Below, in pieces: positions 1 to 14,316 of a stretch of DNA of 64,000 nt. The stretch lies in NCBI GenBank assembly GCA_019054805.1, contig JAHQIY010000003.1:5580001-5644000 (forward strand), given 5' to 3'. Origin of the DNA: Brachionus manjavacas (lineage: Eukaryota > Rotifera > Eurotatoria > Ploima > Brachionidae). The notes below the pieces were generated by a model that had not been told where the DNA came from, searched no databases, and worked only from the letters and a program-made list of their open reading frames with translations. Every line of letters begins with the position of its first letter. Positions within the stretch are counted from its first letter, which is position 1. A program made the translations under genes and the position numbers.

Positions 1-72
1 TAAGAACTCTATGAGAATGAATGAATCTAAGTGATATTTAGAGGAAAAATCAATTTGTCAAAAATTAGACAG

Positions 73-148
73 TGGTATAGTGGCATTTTGATTTTAGGGT
101 TCTACAGATGCATGAGTGATGGATCAATGTAGATCAGGTTTCGAATCA
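73..148 (+). other. possible tRNA-like (box A/box B) SINE head
   Basis: TGGTATAGTGG at 73-83 fits the Pol III box A consensus, and GGTTTCGAATCA at 137-148 resembles box B with one extra T. The two boxes are somewhat further apart than in a plain tRNA, and I could not fold a clean acceptor stem. A tRNA-derived SINE remnant is possible, but a chance match in AT-rich DNA is equally plausible. Confidence 0.2.
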
Positions 149-826
149 AAATATTTCCAATACCATACTCCAAATACCTTAATTTTTTTTTAGATTTTTT
201 TAATGAACAGGCAGGCAAATACTAAAAAAACAGAAATTTTTTTAACAAATTTTTAATGTTTCAAAAAAAATTCATTAGATTTTTTTATGAACTTTAGGTT
301 CGAACTTTTCTGGATTTATTGACCATGATAAATTTTGGTTATCTAAGACCAAATAAAAATTTATTTATCTTCCAGACCGAATGATTACGTAAATACCATT
401 TAGGAAAACAAATTTATTATCAATTGAGATAGGATTAATGTTTAAAAGGTGAAGACTATCTATAATTTATTTTTTACATTTTAACAAACTACGATTTAAA
501 CTATTAAAAGTTTATTTTAACAGTATTATTAAAAAACTAATATAAATTAAGAAAAAATGAACATTTGCCTAATTTTTTTGTCTCAATGATTTGAAAAAAA
601 AAATCTTTTTTTTTTAAATATTTATATTAAAAAAATTAATTTAAAGTTATTTTTCAATTAGCTTTTGATACTTCTAGTCGTCGTAATATCTTTTTAAGAA
701 AAAATGAATTATTGAGCTCAAATATTAGAAAAAATATTTATTTTTTTTTTATAACTTTATCCGTTCTTTTTTTATCAATTACTCTTTATTTTAACTTTAA
801 TAAGAATGAAAATAAACGCCATTTGT

Positions 827-1575
827 CTGAATGGAAGGACTAAGCTCCATTCCAACATTCCTGGGTATTTACCATGCTCTTAAAATTACAGGCTTTTTGC
901 AGATTTTGGGGTTAGTAAAATTCCTAAAATTCAAACCATAACTTATATTTATTTTAATATTTAAAAACTTATTCATTTTTGTTAAACAAATAAAACGAAA
1001 CAAAATTTCTAGATCTTATTTAGAAAAATTTTTAATTCTTATTTAAATTTATTATTTATTAAAATTCTAATTTTTACTACAATAGGTTCTGACATATTGA
1101 AATAGCTTTCATTCTAGTTTCAGCTAAGAGGTAGTAAAACTTGAGTTAGAAAAATTAAAGTGTTTCAATAACTTTGCCAGATCTTGGGAATCATTAATTC
1201 TAATTGACACCCAAACACGATTGTGCAAAAAAAATTCATTTAAACGAGCAATAAATAAATCTGTAAATTTTAAAAAAATAAAAAATAAAAATAATTCTTG
1301 TAAAAGACTAGTTATTTTCATTTCAGATCAAGATAAAAATTTTGACCATGTTTTAGCTAAATAATTAAATTTAATGCAAACTATACATTTTATAACATCT
1401 TTGAACAAAATAAACCTTTAAAAAAAACGAAAATAATTAAATTGATATTTTAATTTCAGATTGAACGTTTAATATATCTATTTTTTTAAATTATTTATTA
1501 TTATTTATTGAAAATATAATAAGGGAAATACTTAGGCAGGTTTGCTTGGAACTTAGTCCTTCCTTTCAGCCTAAT
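827..1575. repeat. diverged inverted repeat pair, ~50-bp arms
   Basis: The segment at about 827-875 (core GGAAGGACTAAG) recurs in inverted orientation at about 1527-1575. Roughly three quarters of positions match over 48 bp. The arms flank about 650 bp of noncoding AT-rich DNA. They could be the ends of an old foldback element; no target duplication was recognised. Confidence 0.35.
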
Positions 1576-4500
1576 GATCAAAATACGATAATATAAAATA
1601 AGTTTATAATTTTGAAAGAAACAAATTGAAGAAGAAAAAAAATAATTAAGATATTATGTTTGACATGTTTTGAAACGTTTAAATAATTATAGGACTATTA
1701 AAATTAAAGAAAAAAAATAGTATAATACAATAGAAAGATTTTATTAATTATTATATTTACAAAATAGTTGGATTTTCTTACGGCCAAAGGTTAGCCAAAT
1801 TTTGAAAAAAAATAATTTAGTTATAAAATTTTTATAGATATTTAATCTATTTGAAAATTCGTTTCTTAAATAATTATTTTAAAATTCAAAATTACAATGA
1901 TTATCTTATGTAATTTTAAATTGGTATATTTAATAAAATACTTTAAAGTCTGTTAAATGGACTCGTCAGGTTCAAATCTACAAGATATAATTTTTTTAAA
2001 TAACATTACTCTTCATTTATATGTATTCATCTTCAAATTTACACATTATCTTTTTTGTTATGAATTTAGCCGGACTTTGATTTTCTATTCTAAGTTTTAC
2101 GAAAAATAATTAATCAAAAAAAATTATGAGCTTTAAAATTTATAAAAAACCTATGAAGTCAGATTAATCAATTAAATAAAATGTTCGAAAAAAAAAACAG
2201 ATTAGAGTGATATAGTTTCAAAAAATAAACAAATCATTCGAGTTTGAATAAGATAACTGGCGCCGAACTCAGACGAGTTTGACTAGAAAAAATAATTTCT
2301 ACAAAAATAAATATCTCACTCAGTTTCCGTCTTTGTTTTCGGCTGCAAAAATACAACCAACAGAGAGCTAGACTCTCGCTAAAAAAATAAATACTCAACT
2401 ATTTGTTTAATGTGCAGATTTTAACATTATTTGTTCCATCCATGTAAAAAGGTAAAAAGTACTTGAAAAATTAAATACAAGTGCAGTTAGGTTTTTCCAA
2501 CCTGATCGGTATACTTGCTTTAATTCTACTTGCATTCTTTGTTTTTCATGTGAAATTGTCAGGTATTTAACTTAAACGCTGTTAATTAAAGCCTGAAACT
2601 CTCTTATCAACAAAGCTATTGATTGAGTGATTGATTGAAGTCGACTTCAAGTGACACGGCTCTTTTAACGGCTTTACTAAATGACTTTGAAATTTGAAGT
2701 TGAATAATTCGAAAAACAAACTAAATGCCAGTCTAAACCATTTTGGCATGCATGCATTGATTATTAGGATGACTTTTTTAATCAATCACTTTAAGCTTAA
2801 AATTTTACACCTTTTAATTATCTGATATCGAAAGCAATATGACTTGTTTTACTCAATTTGTTTGATTAATCAAATTTTATGGAACTTCTAGTGCTTGGCT
2901 TATCTTAATGCTTTTCTTATCGTGTTAGAAATCGCTGTAAAAAAATTCACTTAATTTGTTATCAAATCTCTTGAGTCCTATTCAAAAAAATTATTTCCCT
3001 ATTGGTGATATGCTCGATTTTTATTATCTAAAATTTTGCTATACTTGTCGATATTTCAATTTTCGAAATGCTAATTTAAAAATACCAACTCTTATCTCTT
3101 GAAATGTTAAATTTCAGTCATTTATAAAAAAATTTTTGAAATTTATTTCTCATTTTGTCTCCATTTAAATTTTTTTGTCAAGCTAAAAGGCGAGTTTTCT
3201 CGTTAGCATTCAAAAATTTCACTAGGATTGAACTCAAAAATTTTAAATAAACAAAAATAATTAACTGAACGAATGTTCTTTTATTTTTTAATATATTTTT
3301 AATTGTGTCAAACTGCGAACTTTTATTTTACTAAAATTTGTTTAATCTGCGTTAATTATAATTATTGACCTAACAAGTTTAAATTTTTTTATATCAAAAT
3401 TTGCTCAAAAAAAGAAAAAGAATAGTTGCACTCGATATTAAAAATATTATCTAACTTTTTTATTTTGAAAAGTTAAGTTATTTACAATGCTAAAAGTAGA
3501 TTTTATAAGGTCTACCAGCCATAGGAATGATTTAACTTTTATATCAAAATGAAAAGTTTATTAAAAATAAAGCTAATTTTGATCAAATAAACTTTGCTGA
3601 ATACGCTCATAATTTTTCAATCCTTTTTTTTATTAAATGTTAGTCATTCACCCAGGCTACCAAAAAGTGCTGAAAAAAAAATTCATTTTTTATACATTAT
3701 TTCATTAAAATTAAATTTCATTTAACATCCCATTTAACCATTATAATTGTCCCTTATCTATCCAATCTGATAATGAGGAGGCGCTCATTTTAAACTATAG
3801 TATGAATTTAATTTTAGAAAAATAAAATTTTTTAATCAATTGTTAATTTTTGTCTTAAAAAAAAATGTCTTTTTTAATCAATAAATATTTTTGTAATGAT
3901 TTGAAAAAAATATAAAATATAAATTTAATACTAAAACAGTTTTTTAAGATTGTATTAAATTTTTTTATTAATTTTAATTATAAAATATCTTTCATCAGAA
4001 TGTAAAAAAAGCACAAGACCATTCCAAATTTTCTAGATTATTTTCAAAAAATATTTTAACAAAATAAATTTCAAAAAAATTCATGAGTTTAATATATTTT
4101 ATTAAATGAAAGATAGATGCATCTTCACCGTCTATGACTTAATTTGACTTAACTATTTTTATAGAATAAAATCCTATTTAAAATATACACAAATTAGAAT
4201 GATTTTAATATTATTATTACTTTAAAAAACTTCATTTGATTTTGACAAAAAAATGAAAATTTATAAGAACTAGGTTCATTAGTTTCATTTGTACTTGTTA
4301 ATACTAGGCATTCGCCTAAATTATTTTAATTATTTTGACTATCTAAACATGAAAATAAATGGAAGCTTATAAAAATAATCTTTAAGAGAAAAATTTTTTT
4401 TAAAAATTAAAGAAATTTTTCATATTTATTAAATTGGTAGTGTTCCATAATTGTTAAATATTAATTTTTTAAGAAACAATTTTCTGTTCAATATAAAGAA

Positions 4501-7242
4501 ATACGAACCATTTTTAAGGACACCATAATTTTAAGCCATTTATAATTAATTTAACTTTTTCATAAACGGTACATAAAGTTAAATAACTCGTAACAAAAAG
4601 TCTAATTTATTTATTGTAACGAATTTTTACCAGAAAAAAGCTATAACTTTATCTAGATCATTTTATCATATAAACAGATCAATAATAGAGAAAAATTTAT
4701 TGAATAATAAAACAAATAGCAAAATAGACTGAATAAATAATCAAATATTGATAGAAATTATAAACTTGAAACTAAAATTTGGCTTATTTTCTATTTAAAG
4801 TTCATCTGTTTAAAAAGGAGAATGAAAAAAAAATTTAATTGATTTTCTTTTTGTTTTAAATCTGAATTTTTTAATGATTCAATTAAACTAAAAATCGGCG
4901 GCAAATTTAACTAGCTTAAAGTCTAAATTTAATACTGAAGAGCATGCAATTGTTCAATTAAATTCAAATGAACATTCAAATTAATTAAACCATAATATAT
5001 TCATTAGGACTTTTTTAACAAGATTTAAATATGCATTAAAATGTAAAAGTATCAGATTCACCTGCTAAAAACTCTAACAGGAAGTTCATTAAGTTTTAGT
5101 AAATTATTCACAAACATGAAATATTAAAAATATGAAACAAAATAGATCTTTATCTAGGAAAATACTTATAAACTTTTGACACTTTATTAATATTTATATT
5201 CAGTTAAAGACTACCTTGTTAAAAATAAAATTATTTATAAAAGGAGTTGAATCTAATTGAATTTAATCACTCGAAAGCAATTGTATTTTTAGTGAATAAA
5301 CGCGAAAAGTAAATTAAACCAATTCAATTTTTATTAAATTATGTCACGAAATGCATTTTAAATTGAACTTTAATTTGTTTTAATTAAAGAAATTTTTGAA
5401 GAACAACTCGAAAAAAAATTGTATACAATGATACGCACCATTAACAATATGTTTATTTATCTAAATTTTCTTTAAAAAAACACCCTCTAAATTAATAATT
5501 GTATTTATATTAATATATTCTATCAAAAAATTAGTTTAAACTCAAATTGAGAATTATTAAAAGAAAAAGATTATTACAAAACAATTATGGGCCACTTTAT
5601 TTAAAAAAATCTCAGTTTAAGCTTTTAGTTAAAACAAACGGTTATTTTGACATGAAAATTTAAGAGAGCTTTTTGACATGTCACGCTAATCTAAATTTAC
5701 AACTATTTGAAATAAAAGTGTAAAATTATTGAAAACTTTATCCCAAATGACGCGTGTACATCATCAATTTTATAATATTGATTTCATGGGACATGTCAAA
5801 GTAGACAGTTAACTAAAAACCTCCAAACACTTTATCATCAGCTAATTATTAGACTCATTTAATTAAATTTGGCATTCAACTTAGCCTTACCTGCTCGTAG
5901 GCCTCGCTTCAATAATTTGGACAGTTTTAAATTATCGATTTTGCTGTGTCGATAAAAAAAAGTTGACAATTTTTCTTCACTTGATTTTAAATTCTGCCCG
6001 ATTCGGAAACAAAAACATTAAAATCGATCGTATTTAAAAAATTATTTCCACTAAATTTAAATCACTCAGAGTAGTTTTTTAATCTGCTTCGAAAGCCGAA
6101 CAGTGACCATGGAATAATAACTATCAGCCAAATTTGTTTAAGTTCAATAGTTTCCTCTTTTATACAGAGAAATTAAATGTCATCGACCGCAATTTTTCGG
6201 TACAGAAAATATTTCTTAAGGATAGCTGCATGCTAGTTTTGAAACTGATAATGTTTTTTAGGAGAAAATATCAATTAGATTTATTTTTTCTAATTTATAA
6301 AATGTTAGTTTTGGCGATTAGAAAAATATACAGATCGTTCTAAATACAATTAGATGAATGCTAAAAAATTATTTTTATTTATATTACAAATTTAAATTAA
6401 TTAATTTCTCTTTTGAATTAATAAAACCTCCATTACGGAACATCCATATATTTAAAAAAAATATATTCGATTCGAAATTGATTAGAATCAACAGAGATAC
6501 TGACCATTATTGATTTATTTATGTACAATAGAATTGATAAGTTAAATATTTTAGGATACAAAAATAAGATGATATTTGGAAACTTGGTCTCAAGCTAGGA
6601 TTTAAGATGTCATAGAAAATTATATTAATTTAAACGATTTCCTGTCTGCTTTTGTTTTAGACTGATATATGCAGTCTTCTCCATATATTCACTCTTTACT
6701 ATTTGATAGATAAATTTTAATTGAAATTGTATTTTCTTGATAAATACAATTTTACCATTAGTTTCCGAAGCCTTAAGAAAAATTAATGAATGACTACTTT
6801 TTAGCTTGAAAAAAATGTCAAGTTTCTAAAAATTTTCATAAATCCTTGTTTTTTTTATTTTGATATTACGGATATAATTTTTGCTTTATTTCTCTTAAGG
6901 GTGTTTATCCGTCATTAAAATAAATTTAGCAGTAATTTAATTTAATGTCAAATGCATCATCAATTGAATCTATCAGCGACACTTTAACTCCAACATGAAC
7001 CTCTCAATTCTTAATTATTATTATTTTTAATTTCAATAAAAGTAAAAATATAAATAAAAAAGGATAAAAAAATATAAAAATTAAGTAATATTACTAAGTA
7101 ATAAAGACAACATTCAGCAAAATTTATTCACATTGGTCTTGACACCATTACTATGATGGTACCTATTATTAATGTGTAATGCAGATCATAAATGGCTTAC
7201 AATGCAGGTCATCTCCGAGAGCATTGGCTTCTTTTTCTTTTA

Positions 7243-7245
<3 letters not shown>

Positions 7246-7275
<30 letters not shown>
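7246..7275. repeat. (ATT)n microsatellite
   Basis: About nine uninterrupted ATT units. Two clear LINE 3' ends in this window (28341 and 44226) also end in trinucleotide arrays. The more complex sequence just upstream (about 7130-7235) could therefore be the 3' end of a LINE on the plus strand, but I found no coding remnant to prove it. Confidence 0.9.
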
Positions 7276-7276
<1 letters not shown>

Positions 7277-7639
7277 GTTTAATTATTTATTTTTCTAACA
7301 CTGAAAGTTTTATTTTAAATAAATTCTTTAAAAAAAATTAATATAAATTTTTTTAGAATAAAAAAGATTTAAGTATTCAATTCGAACCAATTTTCAAACC
7401 AATACTCAATTATGTCTCTAAGAATTGAAAATTTTTTTTATGAAAAAAAATCAAGATGATACAATATTGATTTAAAAAAATTCGAGTAATTTTATTCCAA
7501 AAATCCCTCTTACATTTAGGAAATTAAAAAAAATACTTTTTATGTTTTTCATTAAGCTTTCCATTATGCTTCTTAGTTATAGGCTAGTGAATACAAAAAG
7601 CTTGAGTTAACTTTGATAGCTTGTTTTTTGCTTGAACAA

Positions 7640-8227
7640 AAGGTTGGCGCAGGTCAAAACTACAGCACTATCTGAATTTGACTTTTTCGATCACAAATTC
7701 TTATTCTGTATATATGGAAACCTAGAAGAGCCAATTTTTTAGCGGGGTTAAAAAAAAAATTTTTTTGGCTACCCCTTCATTGAAGATTAGCAAATTAGTG
7801 AAAATTAATTAAAATGACCACTTTCTATTCAAAATTTATGGACTTAAAGTGAAAAATTAAAAAAGTGAGCTCAACAATTTGTTCAGAATTTTGTCTAGTT
7901 TCTAGAAAAAAAATTGGGGTTAGGGACGAGATACAAAAATAGTGAAAAACTCCTAAAATTCTTTCGTTTCCGGTCAATTTTAATAGTCAAAATTTTTTTT
8001 GTAATGAATGAATACACTTTTTTAATTTGTATAATAATAATTAGATATGCTAACTAAATTATAGACCGAGATTTTTAGATCTAAAAGAATACAACTGATA
8101 ATTTTAGTACTAATCTTTGAGAAGGGGTAGCCAAAAAAAATATTTGTTAACCCCGCTAAAAAAAAATTGACTCTTCTAGTGCTGTAGTCTTTCAGATAGT
8201 GCTGAAGCTTTGACCGGCACGAACCTT
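7640..8227. mobile_element. foldback (MITE-like) element, 588 bp
   Basis: The two ends are long inverted repeats. The left arm (7640 to about 7797) and right arm (about 8100-8227, reverse-complemented) share AAGGTT near the tip, then GGTCAAA, CAGCACTATCTGAA, CTAGAAGAG, a TTTAGCGGGGTTAA block and GGCTACCCCTTC, in the same order with small gaps. The arms differ by scattered substitutions and a ~15-bp indel. The interior has no coding potential. No convincing target-site duplication was seen, so the superfamily is unassigned. It is non-autonomous and clearly not recent. Confidence 0.75.
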
Positions 8228-11200
8228 ACATAAAAATTTATTCAAATAATAAAAAAAATTTTTTTTGAATTTTTCATCATTCAGTTACCTTTGTCATGAA
8301 TTAATCGCATATAAAATCATATAAATATATTACATAAAATAAAGTCATATTTCAATTTTCAATAAAAAAATGATTTATGATAGAAGGATAAGATGATAAG
8401 ATTTTCAATTTATAAACCTCAAAGTTCCTACGCCTCAGGTCCATTAGGTTCATTAAAAAGTCAAATAGCAATATGTAGATAAATTATTGAGGCATGGTCT
8501 GCACTACACATCTTCTTCACAAATATAATAATCCACTTAAGGGACTCTTTTTCACTTTAAGTTTACAGTCAGCCGATTGTAAATGGTTTTAAGTAAAACT
8601 TAGATGTTTACTAAGTGAAATCAGCTATTGCTTAGTACGATAGTGGTTAGTTCCGCGGTCAAATCCGTCGCAGAAATTAATAATCATGAAAAGAAAAAAG
8701 GTTAAATTTTTTAAAGTTAAAAAAAATTTAATATTTTAAGGTTATTTGCCAGTTTATATAATCATTCGTCATCGAACCATGAATGCTAAATAAGCTTTAT
8801 TTTTAAACCAATTCTGGTGATGATGAAATTTAAAAAAAAGTAATTTAAATTGAGTAGAAATGAACTTTTTTATAAATTTTTTTCTGAGAGAAATTTGAAA
8901 AAAAAATTTAGCTATTATATAATTTTTTTTTATTTCCATAAACTTATATACAAAAGAGCAATTTGGCAATTGTAAGATTTTAATCTTGAACTGAATAGAC
9001 TCGAAATGCAAAAAATAAACCATGTATGGGAAATAGCCTGTGTTCATATAGACCAAATTTTATCTATAATTAACAAAATTTTAATCGTGTTTTTCTAATG
9101 TATAAAAATGAAGATTAACTTATTTCAAATCAAACATACAGATAATACGAGCTTAAACTAAGATTAATAAGGAAAAGTGTGTCAACACTTTTTTTTAGAA
9201 GTGAACACAGACCAAACAATCAATTTTTCCATACTTGAAATTTCAAAGTAAGTTTTAATTTTCTTAAAGATAAAAATAAATAAACACTATTCATGAGTGC
9301 AAGTGAATAATTTGTTTTCGCTTTCTTTTTTTTTGGATGAGTTTAAGATAAAGTTTATGAACAGCACTAGCCGACTCGACTAGGTCTATTTGAATATTAA
9401 TTGCACTGTAAAGTCTACAAGTATGAATATTAAACACCACGTTATGGCACCTGTCTGAAAAGTCTGTTAATACTTGAATTTAATTAGTAAACCACCAACT
9501 AATATGTGCTCAATAATCATCAAATATCCATTTGAAATCCTAACCTTCAGTTGAAGTTTTTATCTCATTTTTGGAATAAGTCGACTTCAAGCTATTTTTT
9601 TATGTTCTAGTGCAATTATCGAGGATATTTAAAGTTTGCGCTTGCAAGACATTTTAGTTCTTTATGGCTTTAGTGAATGCAAATTTTCGACATTTAAGAG
9701 TCATTGCTAAACGTCCAAAATTAGCCTAATTTCAACACTATTTTTAGTGTTTGTATGCTAAATATTTGATTGAAAAACTAGTTTAAATTATTAGGGAGAT
9801 TTGTTCCGATATTTGCAAGTCGTAAAAAAAGTCGTAAAAGTTGGCTTTATAAATAGTTTAATATTTGCCAAAACAGCATTTTAGAGCACTTTAATTGCAG
9901 CGTCAAATCGATTGCAATTAGTCCGTGAACAAATTTCAAATGTCAAACAAAGTTTCAAATTTTAATTAAATCAATAAGTACTAAAAATGTCAATTGAAAA
10001 AAAGATAATTTGAAATTTTGTTTTTTTTAATGTTTCATATTGCTAATGATAAGAAAACTATTCTCAGAAAGCTCTTATCGTATTTCTTGGCCGATGACTC
10101 GGGGGTTCCATATTGAATTAGCTCTCTATTGTTATCCTCAAGAGCCCGGCTCTCATAGACGCTCACATATTGAGCCTTAACTTATTGAACTCGCATTCAA
10201 ATCTTTAATTATTCAAATTGATTTTTTCAATAAAATTTAATTAAATTCTAATACTTTACATTTGGTCTAGTTTTATTCTAAACATCATAAATAAACAATA
10301 TATTTTTCTGAAATATATTTCTTCCTGTTTGGATAAGATATTTTAATTATAAACTTAATATTAATAAAAGGTATTTGTTTGGAAACATTTCAATAGGAGA
10401 ATATTCGATTAGACTTGGTAAAAAAGTTTTAAATTTGGAATCTTTTTTTTTTCTAATGAACAGGTCCGATCTGAATTTTAGTGAACTGTGATCTATTAGC
10501 AAATTTTGTTGGTTTGATTAAACAAAAAAAAATTTATTTGTTTTATGAAATCTTTTTCTGGAAATTTAAATAATTTTATTGTTAACTTTTAAAATTTTAA
10601 TTGAGTATTTTAATTTTTTTTTTGGTATGCAAAAAAAAGTGTGAGTATGTTGTCAATGGGTATTAGAGTTTTGCCTAAGCCTTTCGTTGGTAAATCAAAA
10701 AAGATTAAATGCAAAAGTTTAAGAAAATTTTTTAAAAGTTAATTATCCAGATTGTTGGTCGTATTTAACACAATAAAATGTTTAATTTCTTTGGAGAATT
10801 ATTTTAGCTAACTAATTAAAAAATGATCTATCATATTTTACTGAATATTGATCTATTTTAAAAAATAGTGAGCTGTCTATGTACAGCAGAAAACTAAGCA
10901 TTAATAGTAATCAAATTATATCAAACATATGCTGAGAGAAATTGGCTTGTATGCTTCCTTGATGCGATTTTTGAGGGTTTTATCGAATTAAAAAACGATT
11001 TTTACGACTATTAAAATATAAATATATATTTTTTTGTTTTAATACTTTACTGGGCACCAAATATTTATGTTTGTCAAACAAGATTTTGAAAAAATATTTC
11101 TCATTTTATGAAAATTTTCAAAAGTGGTGTTTGATTTCATTAAATATTTAAGTTTCTAGAGTCTAAGCATTGAAACAATGATCTTATTTACTGATTTAAA

Positions 11201-14200
11201 TCTTTGACAATAAGATTTTTGATTCATTTAAAGGTGAGTGTTAATATCCGAGTAATATCTTGTTCCTACTTCTCAATAGAAAATCCCCAAAGGGAAGAAT
11301 TATAAGCTATTACTAATCCGAATATAAAATAATTAACCAAGATAAAATTACCCGAGATTTGCCAAAATGGGCGAAATAACGTATTTCTTGCTTTAAGCAC
11401 GTTTTTATAAATCTAACTTTTGATCCTCAAGAGATACTTTAGATACTGTTTTATGTTTCAGGTCAGTTACTTAATTCAAAAATTAAAACTAATCTGTACT
11501 TAATTTAACATTGGTTATAGAGTAAAAATACCGGCTAATCTCTTCAGGTATTTGAGGACTAATTTAATTTAAAGAAAAATCAAATCATTTTCACTTGAGC
11601 TGGCAGGTTTTTAATGCTATTATGTAATTTTTTTTTGAATATAATAGTATTAAAAATACTTCGTACGAATTACTCCATTTAAGTAAATATATTTGTGCTA
11701 ATTATACAATAAAGTTATCTCTTTAGTTTTATTTTAAATTTTAAAGTAAAAAATTCATTCAATTAATTAGGTTTGAATTGAATTTTAGTTTTTCTTTTTT
11801 TATTTTCCTTTTACAAAAAATGGCTAGATAAATCAATGACGATAGATGTATTTTTTAATATTTTTTTTGTTCAATGGTAAAATATCAAGCCGCCTTTTGA
11901 ATGATTAAATCGTCATGTGAAAAAAATTGATCGTCAGAAAAAATTAAACGGGGCCCGGGGCAGAGCTCTGATTAAGGAGTTCGGGTATGTTGTAGATTAG
12001 AGAACTATTAGTTAAAATTAAAATTAATAATTTAACTTTTAATAAATTAAAATCTTTAATTTAATATGATGATTTTATTTATTTTCAAAGCACAATTTAA
12101 TTTTTGATATGACGAGTTAATATGAATCCTTCTTTTTTCATAATTTTTAACAGAATAAATAAGCAAAAATTTTTTTTTTAGAAATGTCCTTTTTTATATT
12201 TGATGTTTCTGTATTTATGTAGATTTTAAACAAAAATTAAAAATAACTGTCAAAAGCCGAGAAAATTTTTTAAATTTTTAATTAATTTATTGATTACTGA
12301 AAATTTTGGAATTCATTTTTAATCTTAGATTTTTTAGGCCTGAAAATCACTACAAAAAATGGCATCTTCATTGTTTTGTCTGATACGTAAATTTTTAAGA
12401 ATTCAAATTGATACCATGGAAAATGCTTCGTTCACTGTTGTTGATAAATTTCTGCTTTAAACGACGAAAAACAGGACTTTTCGATCAAACTATGGAAAAA
12501 AAATAATTTTTCTTGAGTAACCATATCTTGTGTTAATAATTTTAGAATTAATTTAATTTATTTATTTTCAGAAATCACCAGAACGACAATTAATAGTAAA
12601 GGAGAAAATAATTGAAAGACAAAATAAGTCAATTAAATAAGTTTTTTTTTATTTTTTTTAAATTGATTTTATGATGGGTTGAATTAACGTTTTTTGATTA
12701 TTGTCCATTGAACCGATTTTTCCATTAATAAATCTGTTCAAATTTAGTTTAAATTTAGCAAAATGTTTTTTAAATTTAAAAGAAAATATTTTTATTTCAT
12801 TTTTATTGTTAAGCTAAATTAATTATTTTTATATCGAGGTCAGAATGAAGAGCAGTGAATAAAATTGGATGATCACAAGAACTAGTTTACTATAAAGTAT
12901 AACTCCGTTTATGCGGAAAATTAAATAAGTTGTGTTATGATAGGCTTTTTTTGTTCAAATTCCTGATCAGTGCACATTTTAAAAACCATAACTGAAGGCT
13001 AGGCCTTCAAATCTTAAGAAAACAAAATTTAAATTTTAAATTTCCTCGATCATATAGAACAAAGACTCTAATTAATATTCAGCTAGGTTCATTAATGTGA
13101 AAAATTTGTGACAACTAACCAAAATATTTTTGTTTACCTAAAAGCGTAGCACATTTCTCCAAATAATCCTCGACAATATTTTTTTAGGAATTAAATATAG
13201 GAAAAAAATAAGTTATCACAAATTACATCAATGGTAAATAGATAAGCAAATGGCAACATTTTTTTAAATCACAATCATTTTTTATTTTGTCAAAACATTG
13301 AATTGAATTTTCTAATTTTTTTTTCACCATTTTTTAGGCAAGCTATCTAAATTCATTAATTTAATTATTAAACTTGTGAGTCATGATTCATTTGCAATAT
13401 TTTTTATTTTTTAAATTTCTGAAAATAAATCCAAATTAAATATTTCAACTACTTTAATTACTTTACTTTAATTTATTTTAGATACAAAATACAAAAATTT
13501 CAGCAACTCTTCAATAATTTTTTGGAAAATTCAAATTTTTGCATTAAAAAATCCAATTATTTATAGAATATTTTAAATTCAGATTTTTAATTCAGTTAAA
13601 ATCTTTACCAATTGAGAGACTGTCTTTTAATGAAAAAGACCAATCTAGAATCCATTTTAAATCTACTTTAAAAGGGCATCAGTTTGAGAAGTCAATATTT
13701 TGTCAAATAGATTCCATGGAAAAAGCTTGATGACAAGTCTTTCCAATAAATCTCATATTAACCTAATATTCCAAAGGCCTCAATGAATCTTATTTAGGTT
13801 TGAAAAATAAAATAATTAGATAAGTGAACTACGAAATGGTGAAAAAAATAAAAAGTTCAATCCAAAAGCTTGGAAAAATAATTCTATGATCCAAAAAAAT
13901 AAGTTGCCAAATAGTGAAATTCTAGACCCTAGAGTGCAAACAATCAAATGAAGTATTTGAGTTGATTTCTGGGCAAATTTGAGCTCGAAGTATCGGATCG
14001 TTTTGAGCACTTTAAATATGTCAGTCGAGCAAGAATCTTGATGACCGATTTATCTGTGCTGCGAATCGATTTTGCCACACTCAATTTGTCGGATATTTAT
14101 GTTTCCTATCTCGGCCTAGAATCTCTCATTTTCCGGCATATGAACAAACGTGAATTTGAACTCACATTTTAGATTCTATCTTAAATATTTACAGATTTTC

Positions 14201-14316
14201 GATTAAATTTGAGGAAAAAATTTCACATAAATATAATTAAAAATAAATAAGCAAATTGGCCGGCATTGTGAACAACTGACAGCCCTAGCTAGATTTTTGT
14301 TCACTTATTAATCAAA
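8228..14316. other. AT-rich gene-free region
   Basis: No supported exon on either strand. Pockets of less extreme composition occur at about 9360-9680, 10060-10200 (containing CTCGGGGGTTCC and GAGCCCGGCTCTC) and 14000-14150. The last lies 170-320 bp upstream of the next gene's start codon and is the best candidate for promoter-proximal regulatory DNA. The rest is poly-A/T-rich sequence in which I see nothing further. Confidence 0.55.

Larger units (their letters stand above)
1..7639. other. AT-rich gene-free region
   Basis: No convincing coding exon was found on either strand. Open frames here are short and rich in Phe, Lys, Ile and Asn, as expected by chance from A/T homopolymers. Two pockets have more balanced composition (about 2240-2420 and 5880-6120) and could be regulatory elements or old unrecognised repeats; the sequence does not decide. 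The small features listed separately at 73-148, 827-1575 and 7246-7275 fall in this stretch. Confidence 0.6.

Noticed and set aside
6134-6343. 69-codon plus-strand frame
   Set aside because: No motif and a chance-like composition; no splice or polyadenylation context.
8638-8667. tRNA-like words (CGATAGTGGTTA then GGTCAAATCC)
   Set aside because: The two box-like words are only about 10 bp apart, with no room for an anticodon arm, and no acceptor stem is visible.
8769-9056. 95-codon minus-strand frame
   Set aside because: Phe/Lys/Ile-rich, no motif, lies in homopolymer-rich DNA; expected by chance at this composition.
13816-14010. 64-codon minus-strand frame near the two-exon gene
   Set aside because: Phe-rich with no motif; the sequence beside it is more plausibly upstream regulatory DNA.
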